Of a stretch of 64,000 bases of DNA, positions 58,801 through 61,837 are shown in pieces (position 1 is the first letter of the stretch; each line of letters starts with the position of its first letter). Origin of the DNA: Rugalucina vietnamica (Eukaryota; Mollusca; Bivalvia; Lucinida; Lucinidae); assembly GCA_964017185.1 (NCBI GenBank), contig OZ024876.1, positions 12,463,726-12,527,725 of the forward strand, in the 5' to 3' direction. The translations under genes were made by a program, and so were the position numbers. Below the pieces are notes generated by a model. The model searched no databases. It worked only from the letters and a program-made list of their open reading frames with translations, and was not told the DNA's origin.

Positions 58801-58876
58801 TCTTTCTAGGAATCCTCAACAGGCAGGCCTAAAGACAAGTGGTTCCTCTTCACAGTTGTCAAAAATGTCAAAATAA
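10774..58876 (+). CDS. TPGS2: Tubulin polyglutamylase complex subunit 2, nine coding exons
   Basis: Coding join: 10774-10840, 21066-21145, 22623-22710, 36245-36385, 42260-42361, 53468-53631, 56095-56231, 57242-57316, 58810-58876; 306 residues (human protein 300). TPGS2 is a non-catalytic subunit of the TTLL1 tubulin polyglutamylase complex, which adds glutamate chains to tubulin tails in axonemes, centrioles and neurons; the protein contains a SMI1/KNR4-like fold. Diagnostic segments seen: LAWEQRNTCFLPEDLKSFYL, TTDGFQLTWSVKIE, SLADLDCDSDVEDESS, KIFELDPCDSFGKVCLVY, EIWFLDRGLRWHYIADSF, LGLPQWQYAFTDIGLSPQAK. The C-terminus is basic and rich in Gln, Ser and Lys, as in orthologues. All eight introns have GT/AG ends and phases agree throughout. 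About 98% of the 48.1-kb span is intron, filled by repeats. Confidence 0.93.
10911..11033. mobile_element. Left arm of an inverted-repeat element split by a LINE
   Basis: GCACCAGTCATTTG at 10911 is the reverse complement of CAAATGACTGGTGC at 14518-14531. Beyond the tips, GGGGAAGGGTGGGGAATAG pairs with the inverse CCCCGCCCTTTCCC region near 14495. The LINE 11034-14356 lies between the arms, as if inserted into this element. Confidence 0.65.
11034..11600 (+). pseudogene. LINE endonuclease domain, N-truncated
   Basis: APE endonuclease part: NKKTHFVASWYRLPVDGHLP, LIHVLGDFNFRDIVWLDR, NTLDLILTSLPGQFADIH and LSDHDIVSGTLKIAIPP. Asp/Asn of GDFN and the SDH triad are present, but the N-terminal catalytic Asn/Glu region is missing because of 5' truncation. 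Coding ends where the MITE begins. Confidence 0.85.
11606..12130. mobile_element. 525-bp MITE inserted in LINE
   Basis: Terminal inverted repeats: TGATAATGGTTTTCTGCAGA on the left pairs with the reverse complement TGATAATGGTTTTTCGCAGA of the right end. The interior is AT-rich with no ORF. LINE coding resumes just after it (RRKVYRFQKGDYESMR). No clear target duplication. Confidence 0.75.
12136..14271 (+). pseudogene. LINE reverse transcriptase with two frameshifts
   Basis: Three overlapping frames make one RT: 12136-12440 (VYRFQKGDYESMRAETLKFA), 12440-13070 (KALGPDELHPRVLKELAVEL, RSYRPVSLTCIPCKLLEHIV) and 13075-14271 (AFDTPPHELLKSKLFSYGIG, SGVPQGTVLGPLLFSLYIND, RLFADDCVCYRE, FFPQTIRDWNDLPDSLVSS). 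The shift near 13076 is a one-base loss compared with the minus-strand sister copy (TTTTGGAC versus TTGTCGGAC). The last 398 codons are continuous. FADD is intact. Confidence 0.9.
14333..14356 (+). repeat. (ATTCAG)n LINE 3' tail
   Basis: About four hexamers at the LINE 3' end; the same tail terminates the minus copy near 6768-6793. Confidence 0.85.
14357..14531. mobile_element. Right arm of the inverted-repeat element
   Basis: Ends with CAAATGACTGGTGC, the inverse of the left tip at 10911. It is followed by ACTATCCGCATGG and a solo CCACAAGACGTTTCCCCCC (14552-14570), a fragment of the GACGTTTCGCCCCC element seen at 9134. Confidence 0.6.
14600..14890. repeat. Tandem ~145-bp repeat (TGACCTTGACCTAAT), left segment
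   Basis: Two units carrying TATCTTCTGAAC, ATTTGATGGATTCT-like and TGACCTTGACCTAAT motifs. The same family resumes at about 19450-19740, beyond the satellite-bearing insertion. Confidence 0.7.
15050..16470. repeat. Satellite element 1: about nine 151-bp units
   Basis: Opens with a hairpin around TATAGCCCGGCTTTGGAAAA and closes near AGCGAGGCTATAGTC. Units share TTTCGTTTCCGCTCAATATC, CAACATTGACAAGATCTAGC and CGGCCCTTGATTGACGTCAG. The overlapping minus-strand frames of about 83 codons are by-products of the period and are not genes. Confidence 0.85.
16471..16869. other. Spacer between satellite elements, no gene seen
   Basis: Apparently single-copy AT-rich sequence. A 64-codon minus frame has no recognisable features. 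Confidence 0.5.
16870..18458. repeat. Satellite element 2: about ten 151-bp units
   Basis: Same unit as element 1, opening with TATAGCCCCGCTTTGAAAAA. Neighbouring minus-strand frames start exactly 151 nt apart (17231, 17382, 17533 as lower ends), which fixes the period. The block is interrupted at its right side by a foldback insertion and continues at 18873. Confidence 0.88.
18459..18872. mobile_element. Insertion with long hairpin inside the satellite
   Basis: About 410 bp unlike the satellite. The part 18747-18860 is an inverted repeat with arms of roughly 50 nt (TGTCAGGTATGGATAGACAA against its complement; GGTCACAATTTGGCATCAC inside). The rest has a CACCTCGGTCGCACC block and a CpG-bearing segment. 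No coding frame. Confidence 0.7.
18873..19315. repeat. Satellite element 2, continued, with terminal motif
   Basis: Nearly three more 151-bp units, then AGCTCAGAAGTGGGGCTATA and TCAGATCCTCTGACAATTCT, matching the right end of element 1 (TCAGATCTTCTGACAAATCT). Confidence 0.8.
19463..19740. repeat. Tandem TGACCTTGACCTAAT family, right segment
   Basis: Diverged units with TATCTTCTGAACCAATGGAT and CAAACTTGCA. A G13 run follows near 19736-19749. Confidence 0.65.
19750..20672. other. Intron 1 sequence, no feature seen
   Basis: AT-rich, apparently single-copy intron. No ORF with a domain. Confidence 0.5.
20673..20912 (+). mobile_element. Hairpin MITE family H1, copy 1
   Basis: Terminal repeats TTACGAAAACATGCCCATGC and its partner GCATGGACATGTTTTCCTGA. 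Central hairpin: ACATAGATTGTGGGTAC paired with GTACCCACAATCTATGT. The right half has CTATATAAAAGCGGGGTTTA. This copy shows the family layout most clearly. Confidence 0.85.
21066..21145 (+). CDS. TPGS2: TPGS2 exon 2
   Basis: Acceptor TTTTTTCAG, donor CAG|GTATTA. Encodes residues 23-49, including DLDPRRPADRSAVLAWEQ. The RPADRxxxxxWEQ pattern corresponds to the PAERxxxxxWEQ of vertebrate TPGS2. The exon ends in phase 0. Confidence 0.9.
21414..21672 (+). mobile_element. H1 MITE copy 2 (diverged)
   Basis: Hairpin arms AAACATGTATTGTGTACA and GTACCCACAATCTACCTC remain. The loop has degraded and the outer repeats are weak. Confidence 0.55.
22383..22615 (+). mobile_element. H1 MITE copy 3, ending near exon 3 acceptor
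   Basis: The left arm AAATGTAGATTGTGGGTAC and later TTATGTTTTGAGCAAAAATT mark the hairpin; the right arm is badly decayed. The usual distance from hairpin to right terminus places its end within about 15 nt of the exon 3 acceptor (AG at 22621-22622). Confidence 0.5.
22623..22710 (+). CDS. TPGS2: TPGS2 exon 3
   Basis: Acceptor TTTATTTTCAG, donor AAA|GTAAGT. Encodes RNTCFLPEDLKSFYLTTDGF then QLTWSVKIE, the most recognisable part of the SMI1/KNR4-like domain. A hairpin MITE ends near its acceptor and another begins 10 nt after its donor. Confidence 0.95.
22721..22995 (+). mobile_element. H1 MITE copy 4, starting 10 nt after exon 3 donor
   Basis: Full copy: ATTACGAAAACACACCCATG at the left, a hairpin with GAACCGCCTTGTCGAGGCGG at its tip, and CATGTTTTCCTGATG at the right. 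The donor GT is at 22711. Confidence 0.85.
22996..24107. other. Intron 3 sequence, no feature seen
   Basis: AT-rich with no recognised repeat; short frames lack domain character. Confidence 0.45.
24108..24378 (+). mobile_element. H1 MITE copy 5 (short hairpin)
   Basis: GGTTGTGGGTACATGTTAGT and GAGTACCCACAATCTATGTT pair around a nearly absent tip. TATAAAAGTGTGGTATGAGG lies in the right half. Confidence 0.75.
24386..24619. mobile_element. GAGCCGCC hairpin MITE family H2, copy 1
   Basis: Ends GAGCCGCCTCGTGGGAAAAC and CCCATGGGGCGGCTC. Internal hairpin GCTGATCAGCTTCGCGGT / ACCGCGAAGCTGATCTGC sits between AAAACAAAGGCGC and GCGCCTTTG. Confidence 0.85.
24784..25020. mobile_element. H2 MITE copy 2 (diverged)
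   Basis: Same layout with worn ends; the hairpin is AGCTGTGCAGTTACTGCACA GCT-like, replacing the CG-rich tip of other copies, with both arms changed together. Confidence 0.7.
26058..26900. other. Possible intron of the zinc-finger gene, no other feature
   Basis: TTCTG|GTAAGG at 26057/26058 is a plausible donor for a non-coding first exon that could splice to the acceptor at 27337. Nothing else recognised. Confidence 0.3.
26905..27075 (-). repeat. SINE-like repeat, family 2, copy 1
   Basis: Shares TTCAAGATTATTTCA, AGTAGGTGGG and ACGGGAGA-like motifs with 53790-54005. Its right part, read on the minus strand, has box-B-like GGTTCGAGCCTC. Confidence 0.55.
27090..27289 (-). mobile_element. H1 MITE copy 6, inverted
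   Basis: Hairpin AACATACATTGTAGGTACTC / GAGTACCAACAATGTATATT. The right side ends TTTTTTTCGTAATG, the complement of the usual left terminus, so the copy lies in reverse. Both arms carry TACATTG/CAATGTA instead of TAGATTG/CAATCTA. Confidence 0.7.
27345..28304 (+). CDS. C2H2 zinc-finger protein, 319 aa, inside TPGS2 intron 3
   Basis: Likely DNA-binding nuclear protein; orthology not recognised. Residues 1-118 are acidic and Ser/Pro/Thr-rich with two near-identical segments (about 32-57 and 70-95: LNPPDVTLLTSN and LNPPDIALLNSN). Residues 121-317 hold seven zinc fingers: CDICNKFFSSKSTLNRHLKRH, CKTCNKVYKT, CVTCGRTFSRKNGL, CPFENCGKKF (C-x4-C), CDVCQKQFSSRYRLNFHKRVC (H-x3-C variant), CDVCNINLTDPDALKRH, and a final C-x-C finger with a long His spacing. 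I chose ATG 27345: it lies 8 nt after a good acceptor (GAATTTCAG, 27329-27337), so an upstream non-coding exon is probable. Frame is uninterrupted; TGA at 28302. Same strand as TPGS2, flanked by H1 MITEs. Confidence 0.75.
   Translation: MDQTVQALDLSFLDVSMIDVSPPASPILPISSEDATSSISLNPPDVTLLTSNIAQSPDPKPDIGEFSNVSEATTSSIILNPPDIALLNSNVSQSSAMSENSSEVATTTTVCSSDIASAIQCDICNKFFSSKSTLNRHLKRHDPGWKYNCKTCNKVYKTQAALDMHKSVNHPGNHLCVTCGRTFSRKNGLTDHSLRHKEATTYRSPSKRLLLCPFENCGKKFLRKTLYQDHLNVHSNLKPYSCDVCQKQFSSRYRLNFHKRVCTGALKFICDVCNINLTDPDALKRHKEGKHGLKTHACLCGKHYKYYSSLYKHKKEKNH
28512..28566. repeat. Palindrome ACACACTTTTTGCGC
   Basis: ACACACTTTTTGCGCTGA pairs with TTAGCGCAAAAAGTGTGT around a short AT-rich loop, about 200 nt after the zinc-finger stop. 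It could act as a 3' UTR stem or be a small MITE. Confidence 0.6.
28734..28961 (+). mobile_element. H1 MITE copy 7
   Basis: Arms ACTATACATTGTTGGTAC and GTACCCACAATGTATGTT, with GAACCGCCTCACCGAGGAGG at the tip. Shares the TACATTG/CAATGTA arm variant with copies 6 and 8. Confidence 0.75.
29130..29354. mobile_element. 225-bp foldback MITE
   Basis: Almost entirely inverted repeat: outer TACAGTTTGGTTCCAAAAGT pairs with the inverse of ACTTTTGAAGCCAAGCTGTA; inner TTTGTTGTCCTGAGTAGAAT pairs with ATTCTACTCAGGACAACAAA. No ORF. Single copy in this window. Confidence 0.8.
29355..31550. other. Intron sequence with a diverged repeat at about 30840-31060
   Basis: GTAACTGAGTGACCACC and GGGAAATAGCTGATC at about 30860-30890 are related to repeats at 51480-51900 and, inverted, 56690-56850. 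No coding domain recognised in the remainder. Confidence 0.45.
31558..31637. repeat. (TCTG)n/(TC)n microsatellite
   Basis: Imperfect run of TCTG and TC units. Confidence 0.85.
31901..32080. mobile_element. 180-bp palindromic MITE
   Basis: Outer GTTGTTCAAAGCTAACGA pairs with the inverse of the right end (CACTTTGAACAAC). The centre is ATGAGAGCAGATTCTGCTCTCAT-like, a perfect palindrome at about 31969-31991. AT-rich. Confidence 0.75.
32081..33350. other. Intron sequence, no supported gene
   Basis: A 48-codon frame at 32171 sits between splice-like sites but has no recognisable similarity. GCCGAGTTCAACGACTG at 32933 echoes the inverted-repeat motif at 33353. Confidence 0.4.
34352..35511 (+). mobile_element. 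AGCTCACCTGAGCC element, copy r1
   Basis: Starts AGCTCACCTGAGCCAAAGGC and ends CTCAGGTGAGCATTTACAGG. Contains two units of about 450-600 bp with GGTCACATGACCAAGATGGC and TGATGAACTAGAC-type segments. A tandem of about 29 bp (CATAATATTCATACATT) lies at 35385-35450. Non-coding. Confidence 0.8.
35953..36235 (+). mobile_element. H1 MITE copy 8, ending 7 nt before exon 4 acceptor
   Basis: Left TTACGAAAACTTGCCCATG, right CAGACATGTTTTCCTGA; TTTTCAG follows and exon 4 starts at 36245. The hairpin tip is GAACCACCTC / GAGGTGGTTC, a paired change from the GAACCGCCTC / GAGGCGGTTC of other copies. Confidence 0.85.
36245..36385 (+). CDS. TPGS2: TPGS2 exon 4
   Basis: Acceptor CCTGATTTTCAG, donor TCAG|GTAATA. 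Encodes GPISVGRMYINSINKLLRIG, then an acidic tail DLDCDSDVEDESS. A hairpin MITE ends about 7 nt before the acceptor AG. The last part of the exon plus donor is the founding unit of the minisatellite that fills intron 4. Confidence 0.95.
36338..36900 (+). repeat. Minisatellite derived from the exon 4/donor junction, block 1
   Basis: Exon 4 ends with AGCTGACCTTGACTGTGATT CAGACG..., then GTAAT. About six further degenerate copies follow, with GCTGACCTAGACTGTGATTC, GAGGATGAATC or AAAGATGAATC, a GGTAATGTAT- or GGTATTGTAT-like donor, and ATCCATYCCAAGCTWCATGT. Period is irregular, about 70-125 bp. Confidence 0.8.
36902..38301. mobile_element. 1.4-kb mariner-like non-autonomous element inside the minisatellite
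   Basis: Ends CACCTCGACAAAAGTTTAGC and the inverse of GCTAACCTTTTGACGAAGAG agree at 18 of 22 positions and are flanked by TA on both sides (36900-36901, 38302-38303), as expected for Tc1/mariner. The interior holds a direct duplication of about 235 bp (37625-37860 and 38002-38240; both contain GGCTTTCGTCGCCGGTTTTA). No transposase frame. Confidence 0.8.
38302..39040 (+). repeat. Exon 4-derived minisatellite, block 2
   Basis: Continues block 1 after the mariner-like insertion: six or more units such as TTAGCTAAGCCATCCTAGAC, TTGACTTGAAAGATGAATCA and TTAGGTATTGTATATATATC. More diverged units run to about 39030, with a further trace at 41760-41880. Confidence 0.8.
39045..40200. mobile_element. 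1.16-kb element dense in TACG motifs
   Basis: Bounded by CTGTCACACT and AATGTGACAG. The interior is crowded on both strands with ACGTATGTG, TACGTCACA, GCGTATC and CGTACATACG words, mirrored between the left and right parts. No transposase frame. The short clustered words look like multiple protein-binding sites of a transposase. Confidence 0.65.
40214..41735 (+). mobile_element. AGCTCACCTGAGCC element, copy r2
   Basis: Start AGCTCACCTGAGCCATTAGG and end CAGGTGAGCGTTTACAGGAC. Three units of about 445 bp (CCATAATATTCAAAC near 40768, 41213 and 41660), each with GGTCACATGACCAAGATGGC. Confidence 0.85.
42260..42361 (+). CDS. TPGS2: TPGS2 exon 5
   Basis: Acceptor TTTATTTAG, donor ACAG|GTATGT. Encodes GFEKPTFDSRCKIFELDPCD and SFGKVCLVYRESKTG. 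A GAGCCGC MITE starts 26 nt after the donor. Confidence 0.95.
42388..42577. mobile_element. H2 MITE copy 3 beside exon 5 donor
   Basis: GAGCCGCATTGTGAGAAAAC ... CTCGCGTTGCGGCTC. Right flank ATGTATGTAAGGATC resembles the donor region GGTATGTAAGATT left of it, suggesting a long, now imperfect target duplication that copied the 5' splice site. Confidence 0.75.
42638..42810. mobile_element. H2 MITE copy 4
   Basis: GAGCCGCCCCATGGGAAAAC ... CCCACGAGGCGGCTC; opposite orientation to copy 1. Flanked by AAAT on both sides. Confidence 0.8.
43099..43315. mobile_element. H2 MITE copy 5 (diverged)
   Basis: GAAAACCAACAATCTGCATT, AGCTGATCAGCGCCTTTGTT and a worn right end. Confidence 0.65.
43640..43862 (+). 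mobile_element. H1 MITE copy 9
   Basis: AAAACATTGATTTTGGGTAA and CGAGAACCCACAAGTAATGT form the arms; GATATAAAAGTGGGTTGTAA lies in the right half. Confidence 0.7.
44198..44431. mobile_element. H2 MITE copy 6
   Basis: GAGCCACCTCGTGGGAAAAC ... CCCTCGAGGCGGCTC; hairpin CAGCTTCGCAGTTACTGCGA. ATTT on both sides. Confidence 0.85.
44800..45085 (+). repeat. Degenerate short tandem repeat (~30-45 bp)
   Basis: Repeats of ACATGTGTAAACAGTCTGCT and ACATACAAGTT with variable spacing. Confidence 0.65.
45086..45367. mobile_element. H2 MITE copy 7 with 23-bp flanking duplication
   Basis: Element 45109-45344: GAGCCGCATCGTGAGAAAAC to TTGCGTTGCGGCTCA, hairpin CAGCTTCGCGGTAACCGCGA. A perfect 23-bp direct repeat (containing ATATATGTGGCACAAATGAA) stands at 45086-45108 and 45345-45367. 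Confidence 0.85.
45855..46061. mobile_element. H2 MITE copy 8 (diverged)
   Basis: ACAACAATGTGGGGTTCCGA, AGCACTGATCATCTGTGCAG and GTTGGCGGCTC. Confidence 0.65.
46327..46579 (+). mobile_element. H1 MITE copy 10
   Basis: GTTACGAAAACTTGCCCATG ... GGACATGTTTTCCTGATG; hairpin TTAGATTGTGGGTACAAG / GGACCCACAATCTATG. Confidence 0.85.
46580..47110. other. Intron 5 sequence, no feature seen
   Basis: AT-rich; nothing recognised. Confidence 0.45.
47111..47930 (+). mobile_element. AGCTCACCTGAGCC element, copy r3 (worn start)
   Basis: About two units with GACCAAGATGGCCACCATG; the end is CAGGTGAATG and CAGGACCATTGGTCCT. Confidence 0.7.
47931..49389. other. Intron 5 sequence, no gene seen
   Basis: A CTTGTTATATTGAAGACC / GTTATAATGAGGG fragment near 48255-48300 resembles decayed transposon ends. 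No coding domain. Confidence 0.4.
49390..50520 (+). mobile_element. H1 MITE copy 11, split by an r4 insertion
   Basis: Left part 49390-49461 (TTATGAAAACATGCCTATGC); right part about 50410-50520 (TTTTTGCTCCAAAAACATAC to GGACATGATAGCCTGATG). The AGCTCACCTGAGCC element between is the younger insertion. Confidence 0.7.
49462..50408 (+). mobile_element. AGCTCACCTGAGCC element, copy r4
   Basis: AGCTCACCTGAGCCGAAGGT at the start; GTTAACAGGTCCTCTGGTT at the end. Two units. A short tandem (CTTGTGATTTTCYCCCAATA) at 49760-49850. Confidence 0.75.
50521..51469. other. Intron 5 sequence, no feature seen
   Basis: The 133-codon minus frame at 50559-50960 has no recognisable domain and is treated as chance. 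Confidence 0.4.
51470..52370. repeat. Diverged tandem repeats, intron 5
   Basis: Two ~230-bp units with GAAATAGCTGCTC, ACGATAT and CCCACCTCGGTTTTTGGAGT (51500-51850); then ~185-bp units with CTATAATGTCTCAGAT and TGGCCACTCT (51915-52250). Related sequence lies inverted at 56690-56850. Confidence 0.6.
52800..52955 (-). repeat. tRNA-derived SINE, degenerate
   Basis: On the minus strand a tRNA-like head (GGCAGTGGCGTACAGGTACA, box B GGTTCGTACCC) is followed by a TGTCC-rich body, as in the better copy at 62365-62517. Confidence 0.6.
53003..53351. mobile_element. 350-bp MITE ending in CCGTATTCATTCTAATTAG
   Basis: Left CCGTATTCATTCTAATTAGA pairs with the inverse of CTAATTAGAAAGAATACGG. Subterminal GCGCACA and GCGCTTATTAGAACGA motifs. 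No ORF. Confidence 0.75.
53468..53631 (+). CDS. TPGS2: TPGS2 exon 6
   Basis: Acceptor ACACCTGTAG, donor AAA|GTAAGT. Encodes residues 160-214, containing EIWFLDRGLRWHYIADSF, YYRLMIMHLGLPQWQYAF and GLSPQAK. This is the best-conserved exon of the family. Confidence 0.97.
53790..54005 (-). repeat. SINE family 2, copy 2, with tRNA-like head
   Basis: Minus strand from 54004: GGCCCCCGTGGCCGAGCGGT TAAGAGCCC, a Leu/Ser-tRNA-like 5' half with box A. The body matches 26905-27075. Confidence 0.65.
54073..55485 (+). mobile_element. TAGCTCGCC tandem-repeat element with a nested copy of itself
   Basis: Units of about 160-180 bp with TTGAACATGTTGATGGATCA and GAGGTCAAGGTCACAGACTT. The outer copy opens at 54073 and closes with GGCGAGCTACGCTGTCCTGT at 55449-55485. 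An inner copy opens at 54270 (AGCTCGCCTGTACGAAAGTA) and closes at about 55065 with the same motif. Confidence 0.75.
55486..56094. other. Intron 6 end, no clear feature
   Basis: GGTTCGATACCCGTATTGTG near 55538 is box-B-like, but no full tRNA fold was found. Confidence 0.4.
56095..56231 (+). CDS. TPGS2: TPGS2 exon 7
   Basis: Acceptor ATATTTTAG, donor AAAAA|GTAAGT. Begins QWFNMYAPLRFELDTELSV and ends LDVGKVFKGKTDKK, matching the QWFxMYxP and KVFKxK landmarks of TPGS2. Confidence 0.96.
56232..57241. other. Intron 7 with inverted repeat traces
   Basis: At 56690-56850 the minus strand carries the GAAATAGCTGCTC / CCCACCTC repeat of 51470-51850. No gene. Confidence 0.45.
57242..57316 (+). CDS. TPGS2: TPGS2 exon 8
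   Basis: Acceptor TATTTTCCAG, donor GCTAA|GTATGT. Encodes a low-complexity basic linker, KPVPAQTQSQQSQSLRKKPA, typical of the disordered TPGS2 tail. Confidence 0.88.
   Translation, partial: EACSSADPITTVPKFEKETSTSIS
57390..58625 (+). mobile_element. Tandem-repeat element with ~120-bp units, intron 8
   Basis: Opens near CACGCCGCCAAAACAAAG; five to six units with GAGTGAGTATGACCAGACCT, TTTGACCCC and GTGACCTAATTTCAT; closes with CGAGCACGTTGTCATGCGAC. Confidence 0.7.
58635..58802 (-). mobile_element. H1 MITE copy 12, inverted, abutting exon 9 acceptor
   Basis: GGGTACACGTGAGAACCGCC, ATCTATGTTTTGAGTAAAAA and AAACAATCTGTTTATTACAT follow the order of the inverted family. The terminus (TCGTGTTCTC) is 5-6 nt before the acceptor AG at 58808-58809. 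Confidence 0.7.
58810..58876 (+). CDS. TPGS2: TPGS2 exon 9 (stop codon)
   Basis: Acceptor CTCTTTCTAG. Encodes NPQQAGLKTSGSSSQLSKMS K and stops at TAA (58874-58876). The phase matches exon 8. An inverted hairpin MITE abuts the acceptor. Confidence 0.9.
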
Positions 58877-59980
58877 TCATCGAGAGTGGATAAACATACA
58901 GGACTGATATATGAGAGCACTTTACTTTGAAGTTGTTTTCTTGAGAGAGAGAGAGATATTATAGGGATCAAGCATGCCTTTTCACGTCTTAACGTTTGCA
59001 GACGTTCAAGGAACTTTTTTTTGAAACACGAGGCCACCAGGCCGAGGGTTCAAACCGCTTACAGGGGCCCGGCAAACGTTAATGAATTGAAAGAAGCATG
59101 TTTGATCATTGTTGGTGCATTTTCACATCTATACAATTTGGCATCTTGTTGAAAATAGCACACAAAAATGTAAAACTCACCAAAATGACGGTCGGTCATG
59201 TTGTTTCTACGGAACACAGTCACGTCACGTGGCATTGACCAAAGACGTCGACGGATTTTAGCTAAACCAAACGGCATGTTCAAACGGCACGTGATTTTCA
59301 TGATTTGAATATGGGTTTCGCTGTTTGAAAACGGCTTTCAGTCGAGTTAGAAACAGCTTCAAACAGGTGTGCGTATAGATATCTATGCAAGAATATAAGA
59401 ATCGAGCCGTGTCATGTTGTGAGATAATATATTTTTGGTGTATTCGACTAGGAGCAATTTAAAACCCAGTTAGCTAATAGAATGATATGATTTTGATTAA
59501 GAATATCAAGGAATTTACCACATGTACACATTTGAAGCAAAATCAAAGGTGTAAGTAATTGGATCTGCATCTTTTGTTTTACTTAATTATATACAGAAAC
59601 TGGTTTTCTGAGTATTTGGCTTATTTACAGGGGTCACTAGCTATTTGAAATAAAAAAGCCATTGCATGGTTCCATCATAGTCTGACATAGATTCATTGGA
59701 TTAAGTGTGGATGAACATTAAACATAGCAATATTACAGGCATGGTCCAGCGTTGACCTTATAATGCTGATTGCCAAGCAAGGTACCCACTGATACCATTT
59801 TTAACGTTTTGGTACGATGCGGCTTGGGATCGAATCCACTAACTCCTGAAGTAATTTTTCTCACAAATAATTTTGTGTTATTTTGTTGTAATAAACTGCA
59901 TAGATATCTGTGATAATAAAATTACCATTTTGTGTTGTTTGCTTTCTTTGAACTCCATAGTATAGTTTGTTCAGATACCA
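58877..59980 (+). other. TPGS2 3' UTR / downstream sequence
   Basis: Follows the TPGS2 stop. The first AATAAA-type signal I see is near 59649 (GAAATAAAAAAG). TTGGGATCGAATCC at 59827 is a possible worn SINE box B. Minus frames at 58816-59301 look accidental. Confidence 0.4.
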
Positions 59981-59982
59981 GT

Positions 59983-61650
59983 GTAAAAACAATATTGACC
60001 TTGCCTTAAACTGGGTGGAGGTCATTACAGGGTCATGATTTATATACACATTGAAGTGCTGGAGTCATTGATGCTTCATGCAAAGTTTCGTTGAAATCGA
60101 TCCACCAGTCCCAGAGAAGATTTTTAAATGGTTTTACCATATATGGGCATGGCGGCCATCTTAGTGACGTGACCTGGATTATTTATATAAACATTTGTTC
60201 CCCCTTTTTAGCTCACCTGAGCTAATAGGATGGCCATGCTCCGGCGTCCGTCGTCCACAATGTCAATGTTCTTCTTCTCTGAAACCCCTTGATTAATCAA
60301 AGCCAAACTTCATGTGGAGCATCCTTAGGAAAGGGGAACAAAATATAAATGGTTCAGGTCACATGACCAAGATGGCCACCATGGCTATAAATAGCAAAAA
60401 CCTATAAAAATCTTCTCCAGAACCAGAAGGCCTATGAATTTGAAACTTGGCATGAAGCATCAGTGAAAGGAGCTCTACAATGTTTATATAAATCATGACC
60501 CTGGGATGACCTTAACCTATTTTACGGCAAGGTCAACTTAGGTCGCCAATGCATTTGAATGGAAAAAAATGGAAAAATGTCATTTTCTTGCAGAAAACTT
60601 CATGGAAAGAGCAAATGGGCAGAATATTTATGTTTATGAAAAGAATTTGGCACCAGGGGGTTGTTTGCCCCTGCCCCAGGACTAAATACATGTATACATA
60701 TATATCATTGTAATATTCAAACATCTTCTTCTCTGAAACTGCTTGGCCAATCAAAGCCAATCCTCATGTGGAGCATCCATAGGACGTGGGAACAAAGGAT
60801 TATATAAAATGGGACAGGTCACATAACAAGCAAAAACGTTTAAAAATCTTCTCCAGAACCAGAAGGCTTATGATTTTGAAACTTAGCATGAAGCAGCAGG
60901 GTAAGGAGCTCTACAAAGTTTATACAAATCATGACCCTGGGAAGACCTTGACCTATGTTACGGCAAGGTCAACTTAGGTGGCTAATGCATTTGAATGGGA
61001 AAAATTAGTAAAATGTAATTAAATGGGGGGGAAACTTGCTTGGAGTATGCAAATGGCCAGAAGATTTATGTTTATGAGAAAAATTTTGATTTGATTCCAG
61101 GGGGTTGTCTGCCCCTGCCCCGGGGCTATACATGTATATAATCATAATATTCAAACATCTACTTCTCTGAAACTGCTAGGCCAATTAAAACCAAACTTTA
61201 TGTGGAGCATTATTAGGAAGGGGGAATGAAAAAAAAAATAATAAAAAAGGCCAAGATCATATGACCAAGATGGCCGCCATGGCTATAAATAGCAAAAACC
61301 TTTAAAAATCTTCTCCAGGACCAGAAGGCCTATGATTTTGAAACTTGGCATGAAGCATCAGGCAATAAAGCTCTACAAAGTTTATAGAAGTCATGACCCT
61401 GGGATGACCTTGACCTATTTTACGGCAAGATCAACTTAAGTCGCATATCCGGGAACTTAGGTGAGCGGTTATAGGACCATTGGTCCTCTGGTTATAGATG
61501 CTTCATATAAACTTTGGCTTTGATTGGCCAAGCGTTTTCAGAGAAGAAGGTCTTTGAAAGTGGTGGATGACTGACGGACGCCGACGGACGGACGCCGGGT
61601 GTTTGCCTATCATGTTAGCTCACCTTTGAGCCTTCGGCTCAGGTGAGCTA
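59983..61650 (-). mobile_element. Inverted AGCTCACCTGAGCC element split by a forward copy
   Basis: Inverse 5' end at 61494-61650 (TTCGGCTCAGGTGAGCT) and its continuation at 59983-60205 (GGCATGGCGGCCATCTTAGT). The two parts join at GAAGCATCTATA / AAAAGGGGGAACAAATG when the forward copy 60206-61493 is removed. Confidence 0.75.
60206..61493 (+). mobile_element. AGCTCACCTGAGCC element, copy r6, nested
   Basis: Starts TTTTAGCTCACCTGAGCTAA; ends GGTGAGCGGTTATAGGACCA TTGGTCC. Three units with TCACATGACCAAGATGGCC or similar. Inserted into an inverted member of its own family. Confidence 0.8.
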
Positions 61651-61837
61651 AACATATAGTTTTATGTATAAGATAACCATTCATTCAAGATGCACCAGTC
61701 CTCAAAGGCACTGGTTTTGTTGTTTTGAAGATATTTAGCTAAACATCAGTTTAAAAAAATGGATCATACATAAGACAAACAACAAAATGTCTCAGATTTG
61801 GCCCCATGCAGGGAATCTGGATAAATAACAATAAAAT

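Noticed and set aside
58816-59301. Minus-strand frames overlapping TPGS2 exon 9 and its 3' region
   Set aside because: They lie antisense to a confirmed exon and UTR, and show no recognisable protein features.
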